Positions 7,303 to 14,664 of a stretch of 64,000 nucleotides of DNA are shown piece after piece (position 1 is the stretch's first letter; each line of letters begins with the position of its first letter). The notes below the pieces were generated by a model. The model worked only from the letters and a program-made list of their open reading frames with translations, searched no databases and was not told the origin of the DNA. Where the stretch lies: assembly GCA_937868765.1 (NCBI GenBank), contig CALMNL010000009.1, forward strand, positions 62,001-126,000, given 5' to 3'. The stretch comes from an uncultured Desulfatitalea sp. GTDB lineage: Bacteria > Desulfobacterota > Desulfobacteria > Desulfobacterales > Desulfosarcinaceae. Made by a program: the position numbers and the translations under genes.

Positions 7303-8007
7303 ATGAAGGAACCCGGCAAAATGGATCAGGTTTTTCATGTCATCATGAAGCGGCTGGTAGAGACCGGGCAGGCACCGCACTACACCGAGGTGGCCGCCGC
7401 GTTGGGAGTGCCTGCGGAGGAAGGCCGCAATTCCGTGCACGCGCTGTTTGCGCTGCCGAAGTTTCCGGGGTGGCTGTTTCCCAATACCGATTACATTACT
7501 TCTTTTCCTCCCTTCAACAACCTGCCCACCCAATACCGCATCACCGTTTCCGGCCGGCAAAAATGGTTCGCCCAGTGAGGGTTCGAAGCGCTGGCGGTCA
7601 GCTGGCTTTTCCCCGGCAGGCAGGTGCGGATCGATGCCCCCTGCCTCGATTGCGGCGCGCCGATGCACATCGAGATGACGGATGGCGTGCTTGAAAGCCC
7701 GGCAACGGCGGATATGGTGGCCTACACCTGCATCCCTTTCCGTGAATGGTACAAAGACATACCCTATTCCTGAAGCACCATGAATCTCTTCCGGTCGGAA
7801 GAGCATGCGCGCCGGTGGAGCGGGTTCAAGCCTGGCACCGAAGAAGGCATCGTCCCCGTGCCGGACATGGCCCAAATTTTTTCCGGCAATTTCTTCAGGC
7901 GGCGCCTGGACCCGGATTATCTATCCCGCATGCGCGAATATGCCGCGGAAATGGTGGGCGCATTGCAAGCCAGGGGCAGTTTCTGGCAGCTGCCCCGCAA
8001 ACGATAA
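7303..8007 (+). CDS. MerB-like (organomercurial lyase family) selenoprotein with two predicted selenocysteines
   Basis: A single frame runs 7303-8007 (234 residues, stop TAA) if UGA at 7576 and 7771 are read as selenocysteine (residues 92 and 157). The N-terminus is a MerB-type winged-helix-like region (VFHVIMKRLVETG, YTEVAAALGVP). Around the first UGA the sequence reads QKWFAQ-U-GFEALAVSW, matching MerB YAWC96ALD99 with Sec for Cys96 and Glu for Asp99. It continues into VRIDAPCLDCGAP, where MerB has its structural Cys117 region. The second UGA, IPYS-U-STMNLFRSEEHARRW, aligns without gaps with MerB C159-CHVHFFAS...A..W. Spacing between the two is 65 residues, against 63 in MerB. Coding signal continues through both UGAs. 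GGAG (AAAGGAG) precedes the ATG. No merA, merR or merT is in the window, so mercury detoxification is an assumption. The alternative is a decayed gene, which the exact placement of both UGAs makes unlikely. Confidence 0.87.
7586..7608 (+). promoter_or_regulatory. Candidate bacterial SECIS element for the first UGA
   Basis: Downstream of UGA 7576-7578, AAGCGCTG (7586-7593) pairs with CAGC (7599-7602) and, after a 2-base bulge, GCTT (7605-7608). The apical loop is GCGGT. The loop starts 15 bases after the UGA and GGTC begins after 17. GGUC at this distance is the SelB-contact feature of the E. coli fdhF SECIS, where it begins about 18 bases after UGA. Confidence 0.7.
7786..7803 (+). promoter_or_regulatory. 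Candidate bacterial SECIS element for the second UGA
   Basis: After UGA 7771-7773, CTCTTCC (7786-7792) pairs perfectly with GGAAGAG (7797-7803), closing the tetraloop GGTC at 7793-7796, 19 bases after the UGA. A 7-bp perfect stem with a GGUC loop at this distance closely resembles the fdhF SECIS. Confidence 0.8.
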
Positions 8008-8036
8008 GTCGGGTGAAACAGGAAGGAGGAACGCCC

Positions 8037-9602
8037 ATGCAGGTACCCATGACCCCCAGTCGCATCCTGAAGCGCGCGGTCAAGTTGTATGCCGACAAGA
8101 CGGCCGTGGTCGACGGAGCGGTGCGCTTGACCTATGCCGAGGTCGACGAGCGCGTCCGGCGGGTGTATCACGCCGTGAACGAGGCCGGCATCGCCGCCGA
8201 CGGGCGCATCGCGGTGCTGGATTTCAACACCTACCGCTACCTGGAGCTCTATTTCGGCATGTCCCTCACGGCAAGGGTGATGCTGCCCCTCAACATCCGC
8301 CTTTCGCCGGCCGAATACACCTACATCCTGAACGACGCCGAGGCCGAGGCGATCATCTTTCACGCGGACTTCAAGCCGGTGATCGAAAAGATCCGCGGCG
8401 ACCTGCGCACCGTCCGATCCTTCTATGTCGCCGAGGGCGCGGCCGACGCCCCCTGGATCACGGACACCTACGAGAACCTCATCGCCCGGGCGGCGAGCGA
8501 TCCGGCGGCCTCGGCCGTCGAAGACGAAAACGCCGTGTTGAACCTCTATTACACCAGCGGGACCACCGGCAAGCCCAAGGGGGTGATGCTGACCCACCGC
8601 AACATCTACGCCAACGCCCTGACCACCATCATCGCCTTCAAGCTCGAGGATGGGACCGTGTGGCACCATATCGCCCCGCTGTTCCATCTGGCCGACGCCT
8701 TTTTCATCTGGTCGGTGACCTACCAGGGCGGGCGGCATGTCATGCAGCGCCAGTTCGTGCCCCAGCAGGTGCTGCAGACCATGCAGGCCGAAGGCGTCAC
8801 CGCCGCCATGATGGTGCCCACCATGATCAATTTTCTGCTCAACGTGCCGGACCTGGCGAGCTATGACCTCTCGGCCCTGCAGTGGGTCATGGTGGGCGGC
8901 GCCCCCATGTCGCCCGCCAACGCCCTGCGCATGATGAAGCAACTGGGCTGCCGCTACATCTCCGGATACGGCCTCACCGAAACCTGCCCGCTGCTGACGG
9001 TGGGCAATATCAAAGACACCCTGCGGCACCTGCCCGAAGAAGAGCAGGTCAAATATCTCACGCGCACGGGCCTGGAGGTGCCGGGGGTGGATCTGAAGGT
9101 GGTCGATGCCGAAGGCGCGCAGGTGCCCTGGGACGGCGTGAGCGTCGGCGAGATCGCCGTGCGCGGCGACAATGTGATGAAAGGCTACTGGAAACTGCCC
9201 GGCGAGACCGAGCAGGCGATCCGCGGCGGATACTTTCATACCGGAGACCTGGCCACGGTGGATCCCCAAGGGTATGTGCTCATCGTGGACCGGGCCAAGG
9301 ACATCATCATCAGCGGCGGGGAGAATATCTCCTCGGTGGAGGTGGAGAACATCCTCTACATGCACCCGGCCGTGCTGGAGTGCGCCGTCATCGCCATGCC
9401 GGACGAGAAGTGGGGCGAGGTTCCCAGGGCCATCGTGGCGCTGAAGCCGGGCGCCTCGGCCACGGAGGCGGAGCTGGTGGCCTTCGCCCGCGAACGGCTG
9501 GCCGGCTTCAAGACCCCCAAAACCATCGTGTTCGTCAAAGAGCTGCCCAAGACCGGCTCGGGCAAGATTCTCAAGACCGAACTGCGGGCGCGTTTCCGAT
9601 AG
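8037..9602 (+). CDS. AMP-forming acyl-CoA synthetase (long-chain fatty acid-CoA ligase type)
   Basis: 521 residues of the adenylate-forming ANL superfamily: P-loop YYTSGTTGKPKGVMLTHRN, A5 motif GYGLTET, hinge and A8 YFHTGDLATVDPQGYVLIVDR followed by KDIIISGGENISS, and the C-terminal catalytic Lys in PKTGSGKILK. It activates a carboxylic acid to its CoA thioester with ATP; the chain length cannot be told from sequence. An open frame extends upstream to 7746, but GGAAGGAGG lies 6 bases before the ATG at 8037. It begins 29 bases after the MerB-like gene, so the two are probably one transcript. Confidence 0.92.
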   Translation: MQVPMTPSRILKRAVKLYADKTAVVDGAVRLTYAEVDERVRRVYHAVNEAGIAADGRIAVLDFNTYRYLELYFGMSLTARVMLPLNIRLSPAEYTYILNDAEAEAIIFHADFKPVIEKIRGDLRTVRSFYVAEGAADAPWITDTYENLIARAASDPAASAVEDENAVLNLYYTSGTTGKPKGVMLTHRNIYANALTTIIAFKLEDGTVWHHIAPLFHLADAFFIWSVTYQGGRHVMQRQFVPQQVLQTMQAEGVTAAMMVPTMINFLLNVPDLASYDLSALQWVMVGGAPMSPANALRMMKQLGCRYISGYGLTETCPLLTVGNIKDTLRHLPEEEQVKYLTRTGLEVPGVDLKVVDAEGAQVPWDGVSVGEIAVRGDNVMKGYWKLPGETEQAIRGGYFHTGDLATVDPQGYVLIVDRAKDIIISGGENISSVEVENILYMHPAVLECAVIAMPDEKWGEVPRAIVALKPGASATEAELVAFARERLAGFKTPKTIVFVKELPKTGSGKILKTELRARFR

Positions 9603-9632
9603 GGCCAAGAACAGCGATTTGGGAGAATCCCC

Positions 9633-10745
9633 ATGGGGTTTCAACTACCGGTCTATCGGATGCCCGACTTTACCCGGCCGCCCTTGGCGGGCGCCCCCCT
9701 GGTCCGATTCAAACGGGTCCGCAAAGCCGGGGTGGCCCCGGACGATTATCACGGCACCTCGATCTATCCGGAGTACTTCCAGGTGGAGAAGGGCCGATGG
9801 TCGCTTCTGGAAGAGTCCCGCATGGATTGCGTGGTGGTGAAAACAGAGGCAGGGGCTCTGGTCGTCAAGGAGTTCCGCCACCTGGCGCGCGGCGACCGGG
9901 TGGCCTGCGGCCGGGGGGAGGACGGCGAGGACGGCATCTACGTGCACGCCGAGCCTTTCGAGCCGCCCGCGGAGGCTTCCCAGAAATTTGCGTTCCGCAC
10001 CCGAATCAGCCGGGAGACCTCTTTTTCCATCGACTACGATCAGCTCTACGATCTTCTCGAGTTCGAGCGCCAAAACGGTTTTGTCGTGTGGGTGCTGGGA
10101 CCGGCGGTGGTGTTCGACCGCGATGCCCGCGAGGCTTTCGCCAACCTGGTCGCCGAGGGCTATGTCCATGCCCTGCTGGCCGGCAACGCCCTGGCCGCGC
10201 ACGATGTGGAGGCGGCCCTGTTTTCGACGGCCCTCGGCCAGGAGATCTATTCCAAGAAGAGCGCCAGACTGGGGCACTACAACCACCTGGACGCCATCAA
10301 CCGGGTCAGGGGCATCGGCTCCCTCCAGAAGGCCATCGAGACCGGGGTCATCGACAACGGCGTCATGAAAGCCGTCGTCGAGCGCAAGATCCCCTGCGTG
10401 CTGGCCGGCTCCATCCGCGACGACGGGCCGCTGCCCGGGGTGGTCGGCGACGCCTATCAAGCCCAGGACCGCATGCGGGCCATCGTGCGGCGGGCGACCA
10501 CCGTCATCGGCATGGCCACCTTGCTGCACACCATTGCCACCGGCAACCTGGTCCCGTCCTACCGGGTGGTGGCGAGCCATGGGGTCCGGCCAGTCTATTT
10601 CTACGCGGTGGACATGTCCGAGTTCGTGGTGAGCAAACTGGCCAATCGCGGCTCGCTCGCGGCGCATGCCATTCTGACCAACGTGCAGGATTTCGTGGTG
10701 ACCGTGGCGCGGGGGCTGCGCAGAAGAAAGATCAGGAAGGGATGA
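9633..10745 (+). CDS. TIGR00300 (LOR/SDH-like) protein, probable ornithine cyclodeaminase
   Basis: 370 residues of the TIGR00300 'LOR/SDH bifunctional enzyme conserved domain' family. Signature segments are visible: DVEAALFSTALGQE, NHLDAINRVRGIGS, CVLAGSIRDDGPLPGVVGDA and MATLLHTIATGNLVPSY. Archaeal members have been reported to act as NAD-dependent ornithine cyclodeaminases (ornithine to proline plus ammonia), and the domain also forms the C-terminal part of cyanobacterial ArgZ/AgrE. It lacks the N-terminal arginine dihydrolase (guanidino-group) domain of ArgZ. It converges on the carbamate kinase gene and overlaps its 3' end by 14 bases. GGGAG precedes the ATG. Function is inferred from the family. 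Confidence 0.8.
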   Translation: MGFQLPVYRMPDFTRPPLAGAPLVRFKRVRKAGVAPDDYHGTSIYPEYFQVEKGRWSLLEESRMDCVVVKTEAGALVVKEFRHLARGDRVACGRGEDGEDGIYVHAEPFEPPAEASQKFAFRTRISRETSFSIDYDQLYDLLEFERQNGFVVWVLGPAVVFDRDAREAFANLVAEGYVHALLAGNALAAHDVEAALFSTALGQEIYSKKSARLGHYNHLDAINRVRGIGSLQKAIETGVIDNGVMKAVVERKIPCVLAGSIRDDGPLPGVVGDAYQAQDRMRAIVRRATTVIGMATLLHTIATGNLVPSYRVVASHGVRPVYFYAVDMSEFVVSKLANRGSLAAHAILTNVQDFVVTVARGLRRRKIRKG

Positions 10746-11673
10746 TGCGCGTTCCGGCCTTGCCGAAAACGGCCGCCTCGATCTCGTCGATGGCGCAGAT
10801 CGACGCCGCCTGCCCGCCGTCGCCCAGAAACTGCATACCGGCTTCGATCTTGGGCCAGATGGAGCCCTCGGGGAAATGGCCCTGGTTCCGGTAATTCAGG
10901 GCCTCTTCGAAGGATAGGGTTCGAAGGTATTGCTGGTCCGGCTGGCCGTAATGGAGCGCGACCCCTTTTACATCCGTGGCGATCACGAAAATATCGACGC
11001 CCACTTCCCGGGCCAGTCTGGCGCTGGCCAGGTCCTTGTCGATCACCGCGTCCACGCCGCAGAAGGACCGTCCTTCGCGGATCACCGGGATGCCCCCGCC
11101 GCCGCAGCAGATGACGATGAAGTCCCTTTTGATGAGTTCCCGGATTTCACGTTTCTCCACGATGGTGAGCGGCCGCGGGGAGGCCACCACCCGGCGGTAG
11201 CCTTTGGCGGTCCGGCGGGTGGGATAGGGCAGGGCGGCGGCCTGCTCCTCGGAATAGACGGGGCCGATGGGTTTGGTCGGGTTTTGAAAGGCCGGATCGT
11301 TCTCGTCCACCACGACGTAGCTGATCAGGCTCACGATATACTTCTGGGTCACGATGCCCAGCGCCATCAGCTCGCTGTCCAGGGTGGATTCGATCATATA
11401 CCCGATCTGCCCCTGGGTCTGCGCCACCAGGATCTCCAGGGGCATCCGCGGAACGGCGGCACAAGACTCCTGCTGCAGCTGCAGATTGCCCACCTGCGGG
11501 CCGTTGCCGTGGGTGATGATGATGCGGTACTCCCTGGAGAGCCGGGCAATCTCCCGGATGGGCACCTTCAGATTCTCCAGCTGTTCCGCCAGCGTGCCGG
11601 TCTGGTTCCCGCGGATCAAGGCATTCCCGCCCAGAGCGATCAGCAGTATCTTTTTGCGCTTGTCTGCTCTCAT
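10732..11673 (-). CDS. arcC: Carbamate kinase
   Basis: 313 residues of the amino-acid kinase fold. Landmarks are LLIALGGNALIRGNQ near the N-terminus, ITHGNGPQVGNLQLQQ, VVASPRP, CCGGGGIPVI, VDAVIDKDLASARLA and the C-terminal FPEGSIWPKIEAGMQF. It transfers phosphate between carbamoyl phosphate and ADP, the ATP-yielding last step of arginine/citrulline or other ureide breakdown. The ATG at 11673 overlaps the TGA of the upstream gene (ATGA), indicating translational coupling; the longer open frame to 11823 is therefore not used. No arginine deiminase or ornithine carbamoyltransferase is in the window. Confidence 0.92.
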   Translation of the reverse strand: MRADKRKKILLIALGGNALIRGNQTGTLAEQLENLKVPIREIARLSREYRIIITHGNGPQVGNLQLQQESCAAVPRMPLEILVAQTQGQIGYMIESTLDSELMALGIVTQKYIVSLISYVVVDENDPAFQNPTKPIGPVYSEEQAAALPYPTRRTAKGYRRVVASPRPLTIVEKREIRELIKRDFIVICCGGGGIPVIREGRSFCGVDAVIDKDLASARLAREVGVDIFVIATDVKGVALHYGQPDQQYLRTLSFEEALNYRNQGHFPEGSIWPKIEAGMQFLGDGGQAASICAIDEIEAAVFGKAGTRIIPS

Positions 11674-12995
11674 GGCCTGTGGAAGTTGAGTTTGTCGAGC
11701 AAGACATCCTTGAGCAACGGCTGCCCATGATCTTTGTATTCGTATCGCACCCGGATGGAGGGTTTTTCGATTTTCAGAATGCGTTTGAGCTGGATGGGGG
11801 TGGAAAAAAGCACCAGGTCGCATTCGACCCGGTTGATGGTCTGCTCCAGGTCCCGGATCTGTTCCCGGCTGTATCCCATGGCCGGGAGGGCCGGGCCGGT
11901 GTTGGCGTACGTTTCGAAGGTCTTTTTCAGGCTGCCCACGGCATAGGGGCGCGGATCGACGATCTGCCCCGCCTCGAACTTTCGCGCCGCGATGACCCCG
12001 GCCCCATAGGGCATTTCGCCGTGGGTCAGCGTGGGCCCGTCTTCGACCACCAGCACCCGCTTGCCCTTTATTCTTTCCGGTCGATTGACCAGCACGGGCG
12101 AGGCCGCCAGCACGATTTCGGCTCTGGGCGCGTGTTTGCGGATGTTTTCACGGGACCGGGCGACATTCTGCGGGTCGGCCGTATCCACTTTGTTGATCAC
12201 CGCGATGTCCGCCATGAGCAGGTTGGTTTCGCCCGGGTAGTAAAGCAGCTCGTGGCCGACCCGATGGGGATCGAGCAGCACGATATGCACGTCGGGTTTG
12301 TAAAAGGGGGTATCGTTGTTGCCGCCGTCCCAGACGATGACGTCCGCTTCCTTTTCGGCCGCTGCGAGAATTTTGCCGTAGTCCACACCGGCATATACCG
12401 TAATTCCCTGGTCTACCAGCGGTTCGTACTCTTCCCTTTCTTCCAGCGTGCATCCATGGGTTTCAAAATCCTCGTAGGAAGAAAATCGCTGGACCTCCTG
12501 CTTTCTCAAATCGCCATACGGCATGGGATGGCGCACCGCCACCACCTGTCGGCCCCATTTTTGCAGAAGGGAACACACCTTGCGGGTGGTCTGGGATTTG
12601 CCGCATCCGGTGCGAACGGCACAGACCGAGACGACCGGTCTGCGTGATTTCAACATGGTGTAGGTGGCGCCGATCAGGATGAAGTCGGCCCCTTCGGCCA
12701 TGGCGATGGCGGCCTTGTGCATCACCTGCACATGGGGAACATCGCTGTAGGCGAAGGCGACCAGGTCCACCTGGTGTTTCCGGATCAGATCGGCCAGTTC
12801 CGTCTCCGCATGGATGGGGATTCCGGCCGGGTAATCTTTCCCCGCCAGTTCCGCCGGGTAGGTGCGGCCCTCGATATCCGGAATTTGGGCGGCCGTGAAG
12901 GCGATGACGCGATACCGGGGGTTGCCTTTGAAGTAGACGTTGAAATTGTGGAAATCGCGTCCGGCGGCCCCCATGATGATCACTTTTTCAACCAT
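11670..12995 (-). CDS. Cyclic 2,3-diphosphoglycerate synthase-like P-loop protein
   Basis: 441 residues. The N-terminal domain is Rossmann-like (VIIMGAAGRDFHNFNVYF), followed by a P-loop in VCAVRTGCGKSQTTRKV (about residues 143-159). Later come a VIWDGGNNDTPFYKPD segment and NKVD (a G4-like NKxD motif) in VINKVDTAD. The layout fits bacterial proteins annotated as cyclic-2,3-diphosphoglycerate synthase-like GTPases, related to the methanogen enzyme. Whether this bacterium makes cyclic diphosphoglycerate is unknown. It is coupled to carbamate kinase by a 4-base overlap, and the pair sits against the TIGR00300 gene. The start at 12995 is the first Met before the Rossmann strand. Confidence 0.75.
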   Translation of the reverse strand: MVEKVIIMGAAGRDFHNFNVYFKGNPRYRVIAFTAAQIPDIEGRTYPAELAGKDYPAGIPIHAETELADLIRKHQVDLVAFAYSDVPHVQVMHKAAIAMAEGADFILIGATYTMLKSRRPVVSVCAVRTGCGKSQTTRKVCSLLQKWGRQVVAVRHPMPYGDLRKQEVQRFSSYEDFETHGCTLEEREEYEPLVDQGITVYAGVDYGKILAAAEKEADVIVWDGGNNDTPFYKPDVHIVLLDPHRVGHELLYYPGETNLLMADIAVINKVDTADPQNVARSRENIRKHAPRAEIVLAASPVLVNRPERIKGKRVLVVEDGPTLTHGEMPYGAGVIAARKFEAGQIVDPRPYAVGSLKKTFETYANTGPALPAMGYSREQIRDLEQTINRVECDLVLFSTPIQLKRILKIEKPSIRVRYEYKDHGQPLLKDVLLDKLNFHRP

Positions 12996-13301
12996 ATCGG
13001 ATCTCCGGTCTCCGGGTCGGCAACGATGGACTGCCTGAAGGTCAAAATCGCGCCGGCAATGGGGCAAAGTCAAGCATATTATTCCTTGCGCAGCCCATGG
13101 GCGCGCGGCCCGTTCGGGGCATGGTCCGGCCGGTCGAGCAGGGGTGATTTCTTTCGGCCTGGTTTATTTGCCATAAAGTTTTCAGACCATCGAACGATAT
13201 ATTCTCAGGAATGGGGCGCAACCGGGATTGAAGGGGATCACCGCACCGTTTCCGATGCATCGAACCCGGCTCGTTGAGCCTTCAATGATTCGCAACTGGA
13301 T
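12996..13301. other. Divergent intergenic region, no gene seen
   Basis: 306 bases between the leftward P-loop protein gene and the rightward FHA-EAL gene. It must hold both promoters. I looked for sigma70 and sigma54 elements and saw nothing convincing. Short open frames here lack coding character. Confidence 0.6.
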
Positions 13302-14495
13302 ATGTCTAATAAGGTTCTCCACCTATCAAGCCGATTCGACGAAGCGAAAAGTAAGGCAAAGGTGCCGGGCGATGTCAGAATCGGCGAGCAGATCCAATGG
13401 TACTTGGAGGCTGTGGCCGATGCGAACCGGGAATGGATGGCGACCATAGAATGTGTTCCTTTCATCATCGGCCGCGAAGACGATTGCCATCTGAAACTGA
13501 TCGACAAGTGGATATCGCGGCGGCACGCCGAGATCCGCATCAGCGGCAACCATATCTGGATCCGGGACCTGGGAAGCACCAACGGCACCTTCGTCAACAA
13601 CAAGAAAATCGCACTGTCGGAACTGCTCAACCCCGGCGACATCATTTCCATCGGAACCTTCAAATTCTGTTTGAAACGCAAGCAGCGCAGCACCATCCGC
13701 ATGGCGGAAGAGACCTGTGCCATGGACATCAAAGATGATGTCAATTGCCTATCGTCCTCTGGCCCCCGGCTGCGGGCGTTGCTTCAAAGTCGCAATGTGA
13801 CGACCCTTTATCAGCCGATCTTGCGATTCTCGGACATGGCCGTGGTGGCTTACGAAATTTTAGGAAGAACGGGCGACAGGGAATTGCCGGCGGATACGGG
13901 CAAGCTTTTCGAAATGGCCGAGTGGCTGGGCTGTGCCCCCGAACTGAGCTCTCTGTTTCGTGAGGTCGGGGTGCAGACCGGCAAGGATTTGCCCGGGTCT
14001 CCGCTGCTGTTCGTCAACACCACGCCGTTGGAGATTTACCAGACAGAGGATTTCCTCGTATCCCTGGAAAAGCTCCATGCGATAGCGCCCTTGAACCGAA
14101 TCGTGGTCGAGCTGAATGAGAAGGCTGCCGCGGTTGCCAGTGATCTGATAAGAATCCGGAATGCCTTGAAAAAACTGAATATGGGCCTGGCGTTCGATGA
14201 TTTCGGCGCAGGGCAGGCGCGGTTGGCGGAGTTGGCCAAGGCCCCCCCGGATTATCTCAAGTTCGACATCTCCCTGATCCGTCAAATCCATCTGGCTCCG
14301 AAAGAGCTGCACAAGATGGTTTCGACTTTCGTAAAGGCCACCCAGGAGCTGGGTATCGCCGCGCTCGCCGAAGGGATCGAATCACCTGAAGAGGCCGAGA
14401 CATGCATGCGGCTCGGCTTCGATTTCGCCCAGGGATTTCTCTATGGAAGACCCTTGCCCATCACGGAAGTCACGGCCGATAGGTCATCACCATGA
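13302..14495 (+). CDS. FHA domain - EAL domain protein (cyclic-di-GMP phosphodiesterase type)
   Basis: 397 residues with two domains. The FHA domain spans about 48-125: FIIGREDDCHLKL, SRRHAEI, and DLGSTNGTFVNN are the classic phosphothreonine-binding motifs. The EAL domain spans about 158-395. The metal and catalytic residues all appear present: Glu of YEILGR, Asn of LFVNTTP, Glu of VVELNE, Asp-Asp of DDFGAG, Lys of LKFD, Glu of AEGIES and Gln of AQGFLYG. It is probably a hydrolase of cyclic-di-GMP whose activity or location depends on binding a phosphorylated partner. There is no membrane segment. A TGA blocks the frame 36 bases upstream, so the ATG at 13302 is the only good start, though its ribosome site is weak. 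Confidence 0.85.
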   Translation: MSNKVLHLSSRFDEAKSKAKVPGDVRIGEQIQWYLEAVADANREWMATIECVPFIIGREDDCHLKLIDKWISRRHAEIRISGNHIWIRDLGSTNGTFVNNKKIALSELLNPGDIISIGTFKFCLKRKQRSTIRMAEETCAMDIKDDVNCLSSSGPRLRALLQSRNVTTLYQPILRFSDMAVVAYEILGRTGDRELPADTGKLFEMAEWLGCAPELSSLFREVGVQTGKDLPGSPLLFVNTTPLEIYQTEDFLVSLEKLHAIAPLNRIVVELNEKAAAVASDLIRIRNALKKLNMGLAFDDFGAGQARLAELAKAPPDYLKFDISLIRQIHLAPKELHKMVSTFVKATQELGIAALAEGIESPEEAETCMRLGFDFAQGFLYGRPLPITEVTADRSSP

Positions 14496-14664
14496 CCCGT
14501 GCCGCGCCAACATCGTTTCCTGATCTGGTCTGAATCCGCATCCGCTTTCCGGGCTCGGTTCATGTCGTCTCCGTCACCGGTCGATATCAGAGAGACGGGG
14601 CGATAAGGCGAAGGCTCACGACTTTGGCTGGCGGATGGCAAGAATTTATCGTAATTAAAACCAT

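Noticed and set aside
7138-7875. In-frame 5' extension of the alpha/beta hydrolase gene
   Set aside because: It is the antisense of the MerB-like gene and the divergent promoter region; a good ribosome site and the family N-terminus place the start at 7137.
7917-9644. Long minus-strand open frame opposite the acyl-CoA synthetase
   Set aside because: Shadow of the plus-strand gene, which carries all ANL motifs; the minus-strand translation is His/Gly/Asp-rich without recognisable domains.
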